64,000 nucleotides of DNA from Nakaseomyces glabratus (taxonomy: Eukaryota; Ascomycota; Saccharomycetes; Saccharomycetales; Saccharomycetaceae), in assembly GCF_010111755.1 (NCBI RefSeq), contig NC_088956.1, positions 496,001 through 560,000 on the forward strand, read 5' to 3'. The notes under the pieces were generated by a model. The model was not told the DNA's origin. It ran no database searches and saw only the letters and a program-made list of their open reading frames with translations. The number at the start of each line of letters is the position of its first letter. Within the stretch, counting starts at the first letter, position 1. A program made the translations under genes and the position numbers. Of this stretch, positions 18,808-28,256 are shown one piece after another.

Positions 18808-20889
18808 ATGACTGTTAGAAATTTGACAGGACGTGATTACCGTTCCTCCAGGTCTTCTTCATTTGATAACAACACGGGCAATCCGTTTCTGGCGAGTGAA
18901 GAAGAGAACGATGACGATAGAAGTTCTTCCTCTTTCATCCATTACGACAGGGATGCGTCTCGACAAGCGGCGCTAGAGGGCCTTGACGGTCAGCGCCATG
19001 TGTCCGATTACAAAGGTTACTACTCTAAGAATAACACTGCTCAAAACTTGAATACGGGCAATGGCAACACTCCCAACCTGGACAACAGCAAGAGATACTT
19101 TTCACAGACGTCTCTGAACACTGGTCTTACAAGAAATGACATCTTGTCCCCTCCTGAATTTGATAGATATCCATTGGTTGGTTCGAGAGTTGCCTCCTCT
19201 ACCCAGTTACACCAGCAGGCATACTCATCTTCTCCGGTGCCTCGCATGGCTTCATCGCCTGATAACTCTGGATCCTCTTTTTCCTCTACTAACAATAATA
19301 CTTTCTTAGGTGAACAGGATTTCTCTCCCTTTGGTGGCTATCCTGCTTCATCTTTCCCACTACTGATGGAAGAAAAAGAAGATGACGATTACTTACATAA
19401 CCCAGACCCTGAAGAGGAGGCTAGACTGGACAGAAAGAGATTTTCCAACGACTTCAAGTACATGGATAAGAGATCCGCCGGTGGTCTTGCGGGTGTTCTT
19501 TTCCTATTCATCGGGCTGGGATGTTTGTTCATCCTACTGCCAGCATTAACCTACACAGGTGTCACTGAACACGCTAAGCCAGTGGTACAAGAAATCTTGT
19601 CCGCTTACCAGTATCCACAATTGTCAGCAATAAGAACTAAGCTGGTGGACCCAGACACACCTCAATCAGCTCTGTCAAGACAGGCAAGAGATGGTTCATA
19701 CTGGAAGCTGGTATTCTCAGATGAATTTAATGCAGAGGGAAGAACATTTTATGACGGTGAAGACCAATTCTGGACCGCTCCTGATATCCACTACGATGCC
19801 ACTAAGGATTTGGAATGGTATTCCCCTGATGCATCAACTACACGCAACGGTACTCTACAACTAAGAATGGATGCTTTCAAAAACCACAACTTATACTACA
19901 GATCTGGTATGTTACAAAGTTGGAACAAACTATGTTTTACACAAGGTGCCATCGAAGTCTCAGCTAATTTGCCTAACTACGGTCGTGTATCTGGTCTATG
20001 GCCTGGTCTATGGACTATGGGTAACCTGGGTAGACCTGGTTACTTAGGTTCTACTGATGGTGTTTGGCCATATTCGTATTCTTCTTGTGATGCAGGTATC
20101 ACACCAAACCAAAGTTCGCCGGATGGTATCTCGTACTTACCGGGCCAAAGATTAAGTGTCTGTACTTGTGATGGTGAGGAACATCCAAACCAAGGTACCG
20201 GTAGAGGTGCTCCTGAAATCGATATTCTTGAAGGTGCTACCGATACAGTCTTAGGTGTAGGTACAGCATCCCAATCCTACCAAGTTGCACCATTTGATAT
20301 CTGGTATATTCCAGACTATGACTTCATTGAGATTCACAATTTCACTACAACCACTATGAATACTTATTGTGGTGGTCCATTCCAACAGGCTATTTCTGCT
20401 GTGACCACTTTAAACACTTCATGGTATCAGTATGGTGAAGGATCTGGATATTACCAGAAATTTGCAATTGAATTCTTGAACGACGATGAGGATGGATATA
20501 TCCAATGGTATGTCGGTGACAAGGCCACTTGGACTTTAATGAACACAGCTTTACACGCCAATGGTAACATTGATAATAGACACGTCAGTAAAGAGCCTAT
20601 GTCCATCATTTTGAACTTAGGTATCTCCAATAACTGGGCTTACATTGATTGGCAAATGATCTACTTCCCGGTAACCATGTCTATTGACTATGTCAGAATA
20701 TATCAACCAAACAACAGTGTTAGTGTTACCTGTGATCCTCCTGATTATCCAACATACGATTACATCAAGGATCACCCAATTGTCTACAACGACGCTAATG
20801 TTACCAAGTGGAATCTGGCTGGCTACTCCACACCAAAGAATATATTGACTGGTAACTGTAAGAGCTCAAAGTTCAAGCTGTCCTCTTAG
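18808..20889 (+). CDS. KRE6: Kre6/Skn1 beta-1,6-glucan synthesis protein
   Basis: A 693-residue type II membrane glycoprotein of the Golgi/secretory pathway needed for cell-wall beta-1,6-glucan. A disordered Ser/Asn-rich cytosolic N-terminus is followed by one transmembrane segment at about residues 224-246 and a lumenal GH16-like (SKN1/KRE6) domain. The GH16 catalytic pattern ExDxxE is intact as E470-I-D472-I-L-E475. Several N-glycosylation sequons (for example NGT, NQS, NFT, NTS) lie in the lumenal part. S. cerevisiae Kre6 is 720 and Skn1 771 residues. Position between NCA2 and GPH1 matches KRE6 (YPR159W). Confidence 0.95.
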   Translation: MTVRNLTGRDYRSSRSSSFDNNTGNPFLASEEENDDDRSSSSFIHYDRDASRQAALEGLDGQRHVSDYKGYYSKNNTAQNLNTGNGNTPNLDNSKRYFSQTSLNTGLTRNDILSPPEFDRYPLVGSRVASSTQLHQQAYSSSPVPRMASSPDNSGSSFSSTNNNTFLGEQDFSPFGGYPASSFPLLMEEKEDDDYLHNPDPEEEARLDRKRFSNDFKYMDKRSAGGLAGVLFLFIGLGCLFILLPALTYTGVTEHAKPVVQEILSAYQYPQLSAIRTKLVDPDTPQSALSRQARDGSYWKLVFSDEFNAEGRTFYDGEDQFWTAPDIHYDATKDLEWYSPDASTTRNGTLQLRMDAFKNHNLYYRSGMLQSWNKLCFTQGAIEVSANLPNYGRVSGLWPGLWTMGNLGRPGYLGSTDGVWPYSYSSCDAGITPNQSSPDGISYLPGQRLSVCTCDGEEHPNQGTGRGAPEIDILEGATDTVLGVGTASQSYQVAPFDIWYIPDYDFIEIHNFTTTTMNTYCGGPFQQAISAVTTLNTSWYQYGEGSGYYQKFAIEFLNDDEDGYIQWYVGDKATWTLMNTALHANGNIDNRHVSKEPMSIILNLGISNNWAYIDWQMIYFPVTMSIDYVRIYQPNNSVSVTCDPPDYPTYDYIKDHPIVYNDANVTKWNLAGYSTPKNILTGNCKSSKFKLSS

Positions 20890-22671
20890 AAAGTAGCACT
20901 GCTTTGATAAACCTACAATTGTTAACAATATATCTTTAATTTCAATTTCAATTCCAATTTCAACTTCAATTTCTTTTTCATAGCTTCAATTCATTTAACT
21001 ATAGGGAATCTAGTACTATCATGTCTACATTTTTTCATATATATTTATCTCATGCATTTATCTTTAAGTAATATGGAATACATTTTTTTTCTCTCTACAT
21101 ATAACGTTTGATAGACTATTCTGTCCAGTGTGTGTTTCCCAGAGTTCAGGAAATACCTCAAACGATAACAATAATACAGCCCGATAGCATTGATGCGAGA
21201 TCTGTGTTATAAGATCCATTTATGTTTCGAAGGGCAGATCTGTTCCATGAAAAGAACCATCTTATCAGAAATACGACTCATTAAAAGGAATGTTTCTGCA
21301 CCACTCGACAAATATTGTAAACAGATCGCCCGAGCTGCCCCACCTCCTTTGGCTCAAAAAAAAGTGTGAAAACAAACCCCCACCCCATTACGACTGCAAT
21401 CTTCCCGTCCAAAACTGCAATAAAAATACCGCACCACCAACCAAAATTTAATCAGCATAATGCGGGGCAGACAAACCAACGCACGGGATCTCCATTAAAA
21501 GAGGGAAAAAGAGATAAACCACGGCCCTGCGAACTTTGTGTGTAGAATCACTGTCTACAGGGAAGGGATGGAAGGGGGGTGGGAAGAACCACTGCTTACA
21601 GGCATTTTAGTAGTCTTCTATGGCTTTTCTACCAAAAGTGATACTCCCAGCGCGGAAGGAAGGGGGGGGGGGAGGCAGTTAGGATGGACGGTTTCAAGAG
21701 ATGAATCCTCACATCCCTACGTAACTTTCTTCAACGGAACATAGCTTCTATTCTTCTATTCTTCCATTTTGTCGCTGCGAGTATTGAAACCAAAAATGAA
21801 GGAGGTGCTGCGCGACTTTTGTCCTCTATCTGGAAAGATGGCAGCCACATTGGCTAAACCCATTTGAATGAAGAAGGATATTCTAACCAATTGCCAATAT
21901 ATGGACTTGATTAGGAGATAATCAGCATTAGTTTGGGAAAGAGAAACTACCAATCAAGTTACTCTCTCTCTCAATTGAGTACACATTCTTTGTCTTACTA
22001 TTGCCCCCTTGCAAGGGAAATCATCTGCACATAGACTGTTACTGTCTTCGAATGGAACTTAGAAGGGGGATGGTACGGGGAAGACAATGTTGAAAAAAGC
22101 CGGTCCAGATAAGAGAGGTTGGTGAGTGTGCAGTTTCATTTTAATCCTCGAGGAATCCAGCTCTAAACTAAAAGGGGGGGGGGGGGGGTGGAGGAAGTTG
22201 AATTGTTGGGATGCAGTATTGTATGTATTTGTATTTGTATTTGCATTTGTATGTCTATGATTTCTACTTGTAGTACGAGGGAAAAAAAAGGACCCGTTCC
22301 TTTCAGAATCTTGTCAAAAGCTCTGTATAATGACTATCTCACACTGTGTTAAAGGATTTCCCCCTTCAACCACAGGGGCAGGGAGATGGAAAAGGGAGTT
22401 GATTGAAGGGGTTATTTTTTTGTAGTTCCAAATTTAAGAGTATAAAAAGGATGGTGGTTTTCTTTTGAACCTGTAAGACACCATTGTGTTAATCTTTGTA
22501 AATGGCAGAAAGATCCAATCTCTTTTTCTTTAGCAGTTGTACATACTAATATCATATATCCCTATCAATTGACTAAAAGGACGATTATACAATTGGTGTG
22601 AGAATACGTTGTTAAAAGAAGTTGAGAAAGATTGAAAATTATTGAGAAATAATTTACACTTAACAATTACA
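20890..22671. promoter_or_regulatory. GPH1 upstream region with poly-G tracts
   Basis: A 1.78 kb non-coding stretch. Just after KRE6 lies a (TTTCAA)-type simple repeat (about 20937-20990). The GPH1 promoter holds G11 at 21662-21672 and G15 at 22174-22188, several AGGGG/CCCCT stress-element cores, and a (GTATTT) hexamer microsatellite at about 22219-22254. A TATAAAAA box lies at 22441-22448, some 225 bp before the ATG. This pattern fits strong induction in stress or stationary phase, as known for yeast GPH1; the promoter reading is an inference. Confidence 0.6.
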
Positions 22672-25371
22672 ATGTCGCCAACTTCCTCCAGTACTACTAA
22701 TGACATGATCACTGAAGAACCTAGCAACCATCGTCAAGTACCTCGTCTAACGAGGAGATTGACAGGTTTCTTGCCTCAGGAGATCAAGTCTATCGATGCA
22801 ACTATTCCATTGAAGTCTCGTGCTTTGTGGAACAAGCATCAAGTTAAGAAGTTTGAGAAACCAGATGACTTCCAGGATAGATTCATTGACCATGTTGAAA
22901 CTACATTGGGTCGTTCTCTGTATAACTGTGATGAATTGGCTGCTTACGAAGCCACTTCGATGAGTATCAGGGACAACATGATTATTGACTGGAACAAGAC
23001 TCAACAAAAATTAACCACCAGAGATCCAAAGAGAGTTTACTATCTGTCCTTGGAATTTTTGATGGGTAGAGCTTTGGATAATGCTTTGATTAATATGGAT
23101 AACGGTGAAGACAAAGCCAACGAACAACCAAGAAAGGTAATCAAAGGTGCTTTGGATGAGCTTGGATTCAAGCTAGAAGACGTTCTTGATCAAGAACCTG
23201 ATGCCGGTTTAGGTAATGGTGGTCTTGGTCGTCTTGCTGCCTGTTTTGTTGACTCTATGGCCACCGAAAACATTCCAGCTTGGGGTTACGGTCTGCGTTA
23301 TCAATATGGTATCTTTGCTCAAAAGATTATAAATGGTTACCAAGTTGAAACACCAGACTATTGGCTAAACTTCGGTAACGCCTGGGAAATTGAACGTAAT
23401 GAAGTTCAAATACCAGTCACGTTCTACGGTTATGTTGATAGAGATGGCAAAGACACTACTACGCTATCGCCATCCCAATGGATTGGTGGTGAAAGAGTTC
23501 TTGCGGTCGCCTATGACTTCCCAGTTCCGGGCTTTAAGACCTCTACCGTCAACAACTTGAGACTATGGCAGGCTAGACCAACCACTGAATTTGATTTCGC
23601 CAAATTCAACAACGGTGACTATAAAAACTCTGTCGGTGAGCAGCAACGTGCTGAATCTATCACAGCCGTTCTATATCCAAACGATAACTTTGCCCAAGGT
23701 AAGGAATTGAGATTGAAGCAGCAATATTTCTGGTGTGCCGCCTCTCTACATGATATCCTGAGAAGATTCAAGAAATCTAAAAGACCATGGAGTGAATTCC
23801 CTGACCAAGTCGCTATTCAACTAAATGACACTCACCCAACCTTAGCTGTTGTTGAGTTACAAAGAGTCTTGGTTGATTTGGAAAAGCTCGACTGGCACGA
23901 AGCCTGGGATATTGTTACTAAGACTTTCTCCTACACCAACCACACTGTTATGCAAGAAGCTTTGGAAAAGTGGCCAGTCGGCTTATTCGGTCACCTGTTG
24001 CCTAGACATCTTGAAATCATTTATGACATTAACTGGTTCTTCTTGCAAGACGTGGCTAAGAAGTTCCCTAAAGATGTTGATCTATTGTCTAGAATCTCCA
24101 TCATTGAAGAGAGCAGCAATGAAAGACACATCAGAATGGCATACTTGGCTATTGTCGGTTCTCACAAGGTCAACGGTGTTGCTGAGTTGCACTCCGAATT
24201 GATTAAAACTACCATTTTCAAGGACTTCGTCAAATTCTTTGGCCCATCTAAGTTCACTAATGTTACCAATGGTATCACACCAAGAAGATGGTTGAAGCAA
24301 GCCAATCCAAAACTTGCCGAATTAATTAGCGAGATTTTGAAGGACCCAAGTGAAGACTACTTGCTTGACATGGCTAAACTAACAGAGCTTAATAAGTATG
24401 CCGAAGACCCAGAATTCCAACAAAAATGGAATGAAATTAAGCAATACAACAAATTGAGATTGGCTGATTTAATTAAGAGAGAGAATGACGGTGTTGATTT
24501 GATTGACAGAGCCCATATTTCTGATACTTTGTTTGACATTCAAGTCAAGCGTATTCACGAATATAAGCGTCAACAATTGAACGTATTTGGTGTTGTTCAC
24601 CGTTATTTAGCCATTAAAGAAATGCTAAGGAATGGCGCTTCCTTGGCTGAAGTTGAAAAGAGATATCCACGTAAGGTCTCCATTTTTGGTGGTAAGAGTG
24701 CTCCAGGCTATTACATGGCTAAATTAATCATTAAATTGATCAACTCTGTTGGTGACGTGATCAACAATGATAAAGAGATTGGTGATTTGCTAAAGATCAT
24801 TTTCATTGCTGAATACAATGTCTCGAAGGCCGAAATCATCATTCCTGCTAGTGATTTGAGTGAACACATTTCTACTGCTGGTACTGAAGCTTCTGGTACC
24901 TCAAATATGAAGTTTGTAATGAACGGTGGTTTGATCATTGGTACTGTTGACGGTGCTAATGTTGAAATCACTAGAGAAATTGGCGAAGATAACATTTTCT
25001 TGTTCGGTAACCTAGCAGAAAATGTTGAAGATTTGAGATACAACCACCAATACAATGGCCATGAGATTCCTGAATCTCTATCAAAGGTTCTTGAATATAT
25101 CGAAAGTGGCGAACTAACCCCAGAAAATCCAAATGAATTTAAACCATTGGTTGACAGCATTAAGCAACATGGCGATTACTACTTGGTCAGTGATGATTTC
25201 GAATCTTACCTAACTACTCAAGATCTTGTTGACGAAGTTTTCCACTCCCAAAAGAAGGAATGGATCAAGAAGAGTATTTTAAGTGTAGCCAACTGTGGTT
25301 TCTTCTCCAGTGACCGTTGTATTGAAGAGTATGCTGACACGATTTGGAATGCCGAACCAGTCAAGCCATAA
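22672..25371 (+). CDS. GPH1: Glycogen phosphorylase
   Basis: An 899-residue GT35 enzyme releasing glucose-1-phosphate from glycogen; S. cerevisiae Gph1 is about 902. The PLP-binding lysine lies at K747 in the conserved TSNMKFVMNGG motif. Other family blocks are LGNGGLGRLAACF, QLNDTHPTLAV, NGITPRRWL and FDIQVKRIHEYKRQ. The N-terminal RRLTGF places the regulatory phosphothreonine at T31, the same number as in the yeast enzyme. The ATG at 22672 (MSPTSSS) is chosen because the frame upstream contains only a TTG. It follows KRE6 in tandem, as in S. cerevisiae (YPR159W-YPR160W). Confidence 0.97.
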   Translation: MSPTSSSTTNDMITEEPSNHRQVPRLTRRLTGFLPQEIKSIDATIPLKSRALWNKHQVKKFEKPDDFQDRFIDHVETTLGRSLYNCDELAAYEATSMSIRDNMIIDWNKTQQKLTTRDPKRVYYLSLEFLMGRALDNALINMDNGEDKANEQPRKVIKGALDELGFKLEDVLDQEPDAGLGNGGLGRLAACFVDSMATENIPAWGYGLRYQYGIFAQKIINGYQVETPDYWLNFGNAWEIERNEVQIPVTFYGYVDRDGKDTTTLSPSQWIGGERVLAVAYDFPVPGFKTSTVNNLRLWQARPTTEFDFAKFNNGDYKNSVGEQQRAESITAVLYPNDNFAQGKELRLKQQYFWCAASLHDILRRFKKSKRPWSEFPDQVAIQLNDTHPTLAVVELQRVLVDLEKLDWHEAWDIVTKTFSYTNHTVMQEALEKWPVGLFGHLLPRHLEIIYDINWFFLQDVAKKFPKDVDLLSRISIIEESSNERHIRMAYLAIVGSHKVNGVAELHSELIKTTIFKDFVKFFGPSKFTNVTNGITPRRWLKQANPKLAELISEILKDPSEDYLLDMAKLTELNKYAEDPEFQQKWNEIKQYNKLRLADLIKRENDGVDLIDRAHISDTLFDIQVKRIHEYKRQQLNVFGVVHRYLAIKEMLRNGASLAEVEKRYPRKVSIFGGKSAPGYYMAKLIIKLINSVGDVINNDKEIGDLLKIIFIAEYNVSKAEIIIPASDLSEHISTAGTEASGTSNMKFVMNGGLIIGTVDGANVEITREIGEDNIFLFGNLAENVEDLRYNHQYNGHEIPESLSKVLEYIESGELTPENPNEFKPLVDSIKQHGDYYLVSDDFESYLTTQDLVDEVFHSQKKEWIKKSILSVANCGFFSSDRCIEEYADTIWNAEPVKP

Positions 25372-26207
25372 TCTCAACTGCTTTCTATATGTGATAATAT
25401 TATTGTGATAAATCGATTTTTTTAACTTTCTATTTCCACTAAAAACTCGGACTCATTGGGGCGATAAGGTCTATTTCAACTTGTAATGTTGTTTATAAAC
25501 AGACATTTCTCCTAGCCGTCACTTTACAGTGTCTCAATACAGTTTAAATAATAAAAAAGTATTATGTTTTACAGACCATATTAATTTTTATGTATAATTT
25601 TTGAACGTAAGCTATAACGTCTACGTCATAATTCCAATATAATTAAAATTATAATCTTCATTAGCGTTTTCGAAATACAAACAAAGTCTACCCAAGTCCT
25701 TCTTCATTTATAGGAGGTAATTAAATTCATAGATTTCATAAATGATACCATACCAACATACACTATGACCTTTACACAACAATGTATAACTAGGCATTTA
25801 CAAAAATCTCTTTATCAAAATTGCTGGCATATCAAAACTATCAACTGAGAATCGTCCCTGAAACAAAAATAAAGGAACAAAAACAAATAGAATAAGGCAT
25901 AAAATTAATGACAATACCCTCGCAGTTACTATAAATATAAAAAAGAAATGAAAGGAATGTACTAGATCATTACATTGTATAATTAAGTTAACTAAAGAAA
26001 TGTGACTGCGACTAAAAAGTGAAATAAAAGATCAAATAAAGTACAGTTAACCAAAGTCAATAGGATACTTTGGTCAAAAAAAAAAAATTAAAATAAAAAG
26101 AAAAAAAAACTAATGCAATAAAGTTGTGTTGTGCGGCATTGATGTTCATTCCAGTACAATAACCACAAGTTATGATTCTTTTGAGGTGAATGTATCAATA
26201 ATGTCGT
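25372..26207. other. Convergent 3' intergenic region GPH1 / PIG1
   Basis: About 835 bp of A/T-rich sequence between convergent stops, with A-rich runs near 26075-26110. No coding potential seen. It is the joint between the YPR160W-type and YLR273C-type gene blocks. Confidence 0.6.
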
Positions 26208-28256
26208 TCATTCATTACCATTATTATAATCGTCGTCACCATCATAACAAGTGCTATTATAAGACTCTCGTCTAGGTTCGTAAAAACAATATGAATTCAA
26301 AATAGACTGATAATCCAATGGATTTTTATGCAATGTATTCATGTTATCTGTGTAGCCAAGTTTACCCATCGTATTTTGAAAACCTTTAGCCTCCAAGTAT
26401 TCACTTCCTGCAAGTTCTGCGTCATCACTAACGCTGCTTATGTCCAATGAGTTACCAGAGTTCAGAATTGAAGCAACCTCGCTACTTGGGGTATCCGAAG
26501 GTGATGTATTGTTGCTTGTACAGTTGACATCATCATCCGCATTTTCAGCACTGTAATAGCTTTGGTTGCTGCTTTCATCGCTAGTAGCAAAATTGTGAAT
26601 AACTAAGGTTTCTGAAGAATTATTTGGATTTAGTGTAAAATTTCTCACCTTGCTTAAATCTACAACCGGATGTACATCTGATTCGACATCTTCAAAGTTA
26701 TTATTATTTTTCAGAATCGATATTGGAGTTTTTGGTCGGGTATTTCTTTGGAGGTTAAAGTTCCCTAAATCAGAAGCATTTAACGGGTTATGAGATTCTT
26801 CTTCATCAGAATTTAGAAATTGGAAGTTTAGATTGTTTTTATAAACTTTCTTTAAATCAACCCCTGTACCTGTTTTTGATTCTTCAACCATAGAGTCATG
26901 AAAGTGCATGTCGCCAAGGGTGTTTTGAATATATGCAGCGGTAGAGTTATAGTTAGTTGTGATAGGCTTGTTGGTATAATTGTAGGAATGTGTTTCTAAA
27001 AAACCAGCGTCGTAGTTCGGATCCTGTGGGCTTTCCAATTCATTGGCATTGAGGACTTCATTAATACGGGTTGGCTTAATTAAAGTTGTGTCGTTATGAT
27101 ATAAATGCTTTAGTGGGGATGTATTGTAATAGTCAGTGTCATCACTGAACCTTCTAGAATATGAATTATTGTGAAAGAATAAATTGTGTGAAAGTGTTGT
27201 GGTTGTTAAAAAATCTGTTTGGAAACTATGTTGTTGTGAATGATGTTTGGAAGAGTTATGTCTTTTCTGATTAGAGTTTGACATTGTGCTCATAATTGGC
27301 TCCGAAGTGGTCTTCCGCAGTTCCTGAATCCCGACAGAATTTGGTGCTGTTACAACAACCATTGAAATATGATAATTTTTGTAATTGTTGTTGTCATAAT
27401 AGGTTTCGTTATTAACATCATAGCGGCAACACAAATCCATCGACAAATCACAATATGTGCAGTCTTCATTTGAATACGAGTCACAATATATCAATCCCTT
27501 CGATTTCAATATGTACTTGAAAGTCATGACATCTATTGTGAATCTAAACTCATCGATATGATCTGTGATGGACTTGTTATATGTAGCGGTAGCGTAATGA
27601 ATATCTTTCCAGTTATTGAAAGAGAACTTAACTTCAATGAACTTCTCAAAATTCAAGTTATTGACATATATTAACCCTTTGAGCTTGTTAGTCTTTTTCT
27701 GTAAATTATGAAGCTTGATATTAGAGCCGTTCAAATAGTTGAATATCATGGTCTCAATCTTAGATATATCCTTGACATCGTCATACCTATAGTGGTTCAG
27801 GTTATACTTTTGCGAGAAAGGTACCAGGTTCGTGTCCAGGATGTTGCAATCAACAATATCAAAGCTGTCTACATCCAGGCCATCTAGATTACCCAAGTCA
27901 GTTTCGCTATCAGTGCTGGTGTAGTCACCGAAGCTATCAGCGTCGTTGTCATCGATATCCTCATCCTCGTCATCAACACCTAACCGGAACAATTTTTGTG
28001 ACCTGCCCAGCGGGGTGTCATTCCCAAGAGAATAGTTCGTTACTGGGTTGAACAAGATAGGTGGAAGGTTATATTCTGGGATGTTCAGAGTATTGCTTTG
28101 TGTGTTTGAGAACGATAACTCAGGCGAGCTCTGGTTACTAGACGAAATGGAGATAGGTTCGGAGTCAGAGTCGAACTTCCTCACTGTTGTGAGTTCCGGA
28201 GCAAAGCGAACATTTTTCAGCGATTCCGACTTGCGTTTATACATGATAGAACCCAT
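26208..28256 (-). CDS. PIG1: Glycogen-targeting regulatory subunit of protein phosphatase 1 (Pig1/Gac1)
   Basis: A 682-residue protein that should bring PP1 (Glc7) to glycogen synthase. It has the PP1-docking RVxF-type motif KNVRFAPEL at residues 14-22. A CBM21 carbohydrate/glycogen-synthase binding domain lies at about 190-305 (GLIYVNNLNFEKFIEVKFSFNNW and the TFKYILKSKG block, each quoted only in part). The rest is Ser/Asn-rich and disordered. PIG1 is preferred over the paralogue GAC1 because it sits divergent to MCM5, as YLR273C/YLR274W. Two ATGs are possible (28256 or codon 5 at 28244). Confidence 0.9.
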   Translation of the reverse strand: MGSIMYKRKSESLKNVRFAPELTTVRKFDSDSEPISISSSNQSSPELSFSNTQSNTLNIPEYNLPPILFNPVTNYSLGNDTPLGRSQKLFRLGVDDEDEDIDDNDADSFGDYTSTDSETDLGNLDGLDVDSFDIVDCNILDTNLVPFSQKYNLNHYRYDDVKDISKIETMIFNYLNGSNIKLHNLQKKTNKLKGLIYVNNLNFEKFIEVKFSFNNWKDIHYATATYNKSITDHIDEFRFTIDVMTFKYILKSKGLIYCDSYSNEDCTYCDLSMDLCCRYDVNNETYYDNNNYKNYHISMVVVTAPNSVGIQELRKTTSEPIMSTMSNSNQKRHNSSKHHSQQHSFQTDFLTTTTLSHNLFFHNNSYSRRFSDDTDYYNTSPLKHLYHNDTTLIKPTRINEVLNANELESPQDPNYDAGFLETHSYNYTNKPITTNYNSTAAYIQNTLGDMHFHDSMVEESKTGTGVDLKKVYKNNLNFQFLNSDEEESHNPLNASDLGNFNLQRNTRPKTPISILKNNNNFEDVESDVHPVVDLSKVRNFTLNPNNSSETLVIHNFATSDESSNQSYYSAENADDDVNCTSNNTSPSDTPSSEVASILNSGNSLDISSVSDDAELAGSEYLEAKGFQNTMGKLGYTDNMNTLHKNPLDYQSILNSYCFYEPRRESYNSTCYDGDDDYNNGNE

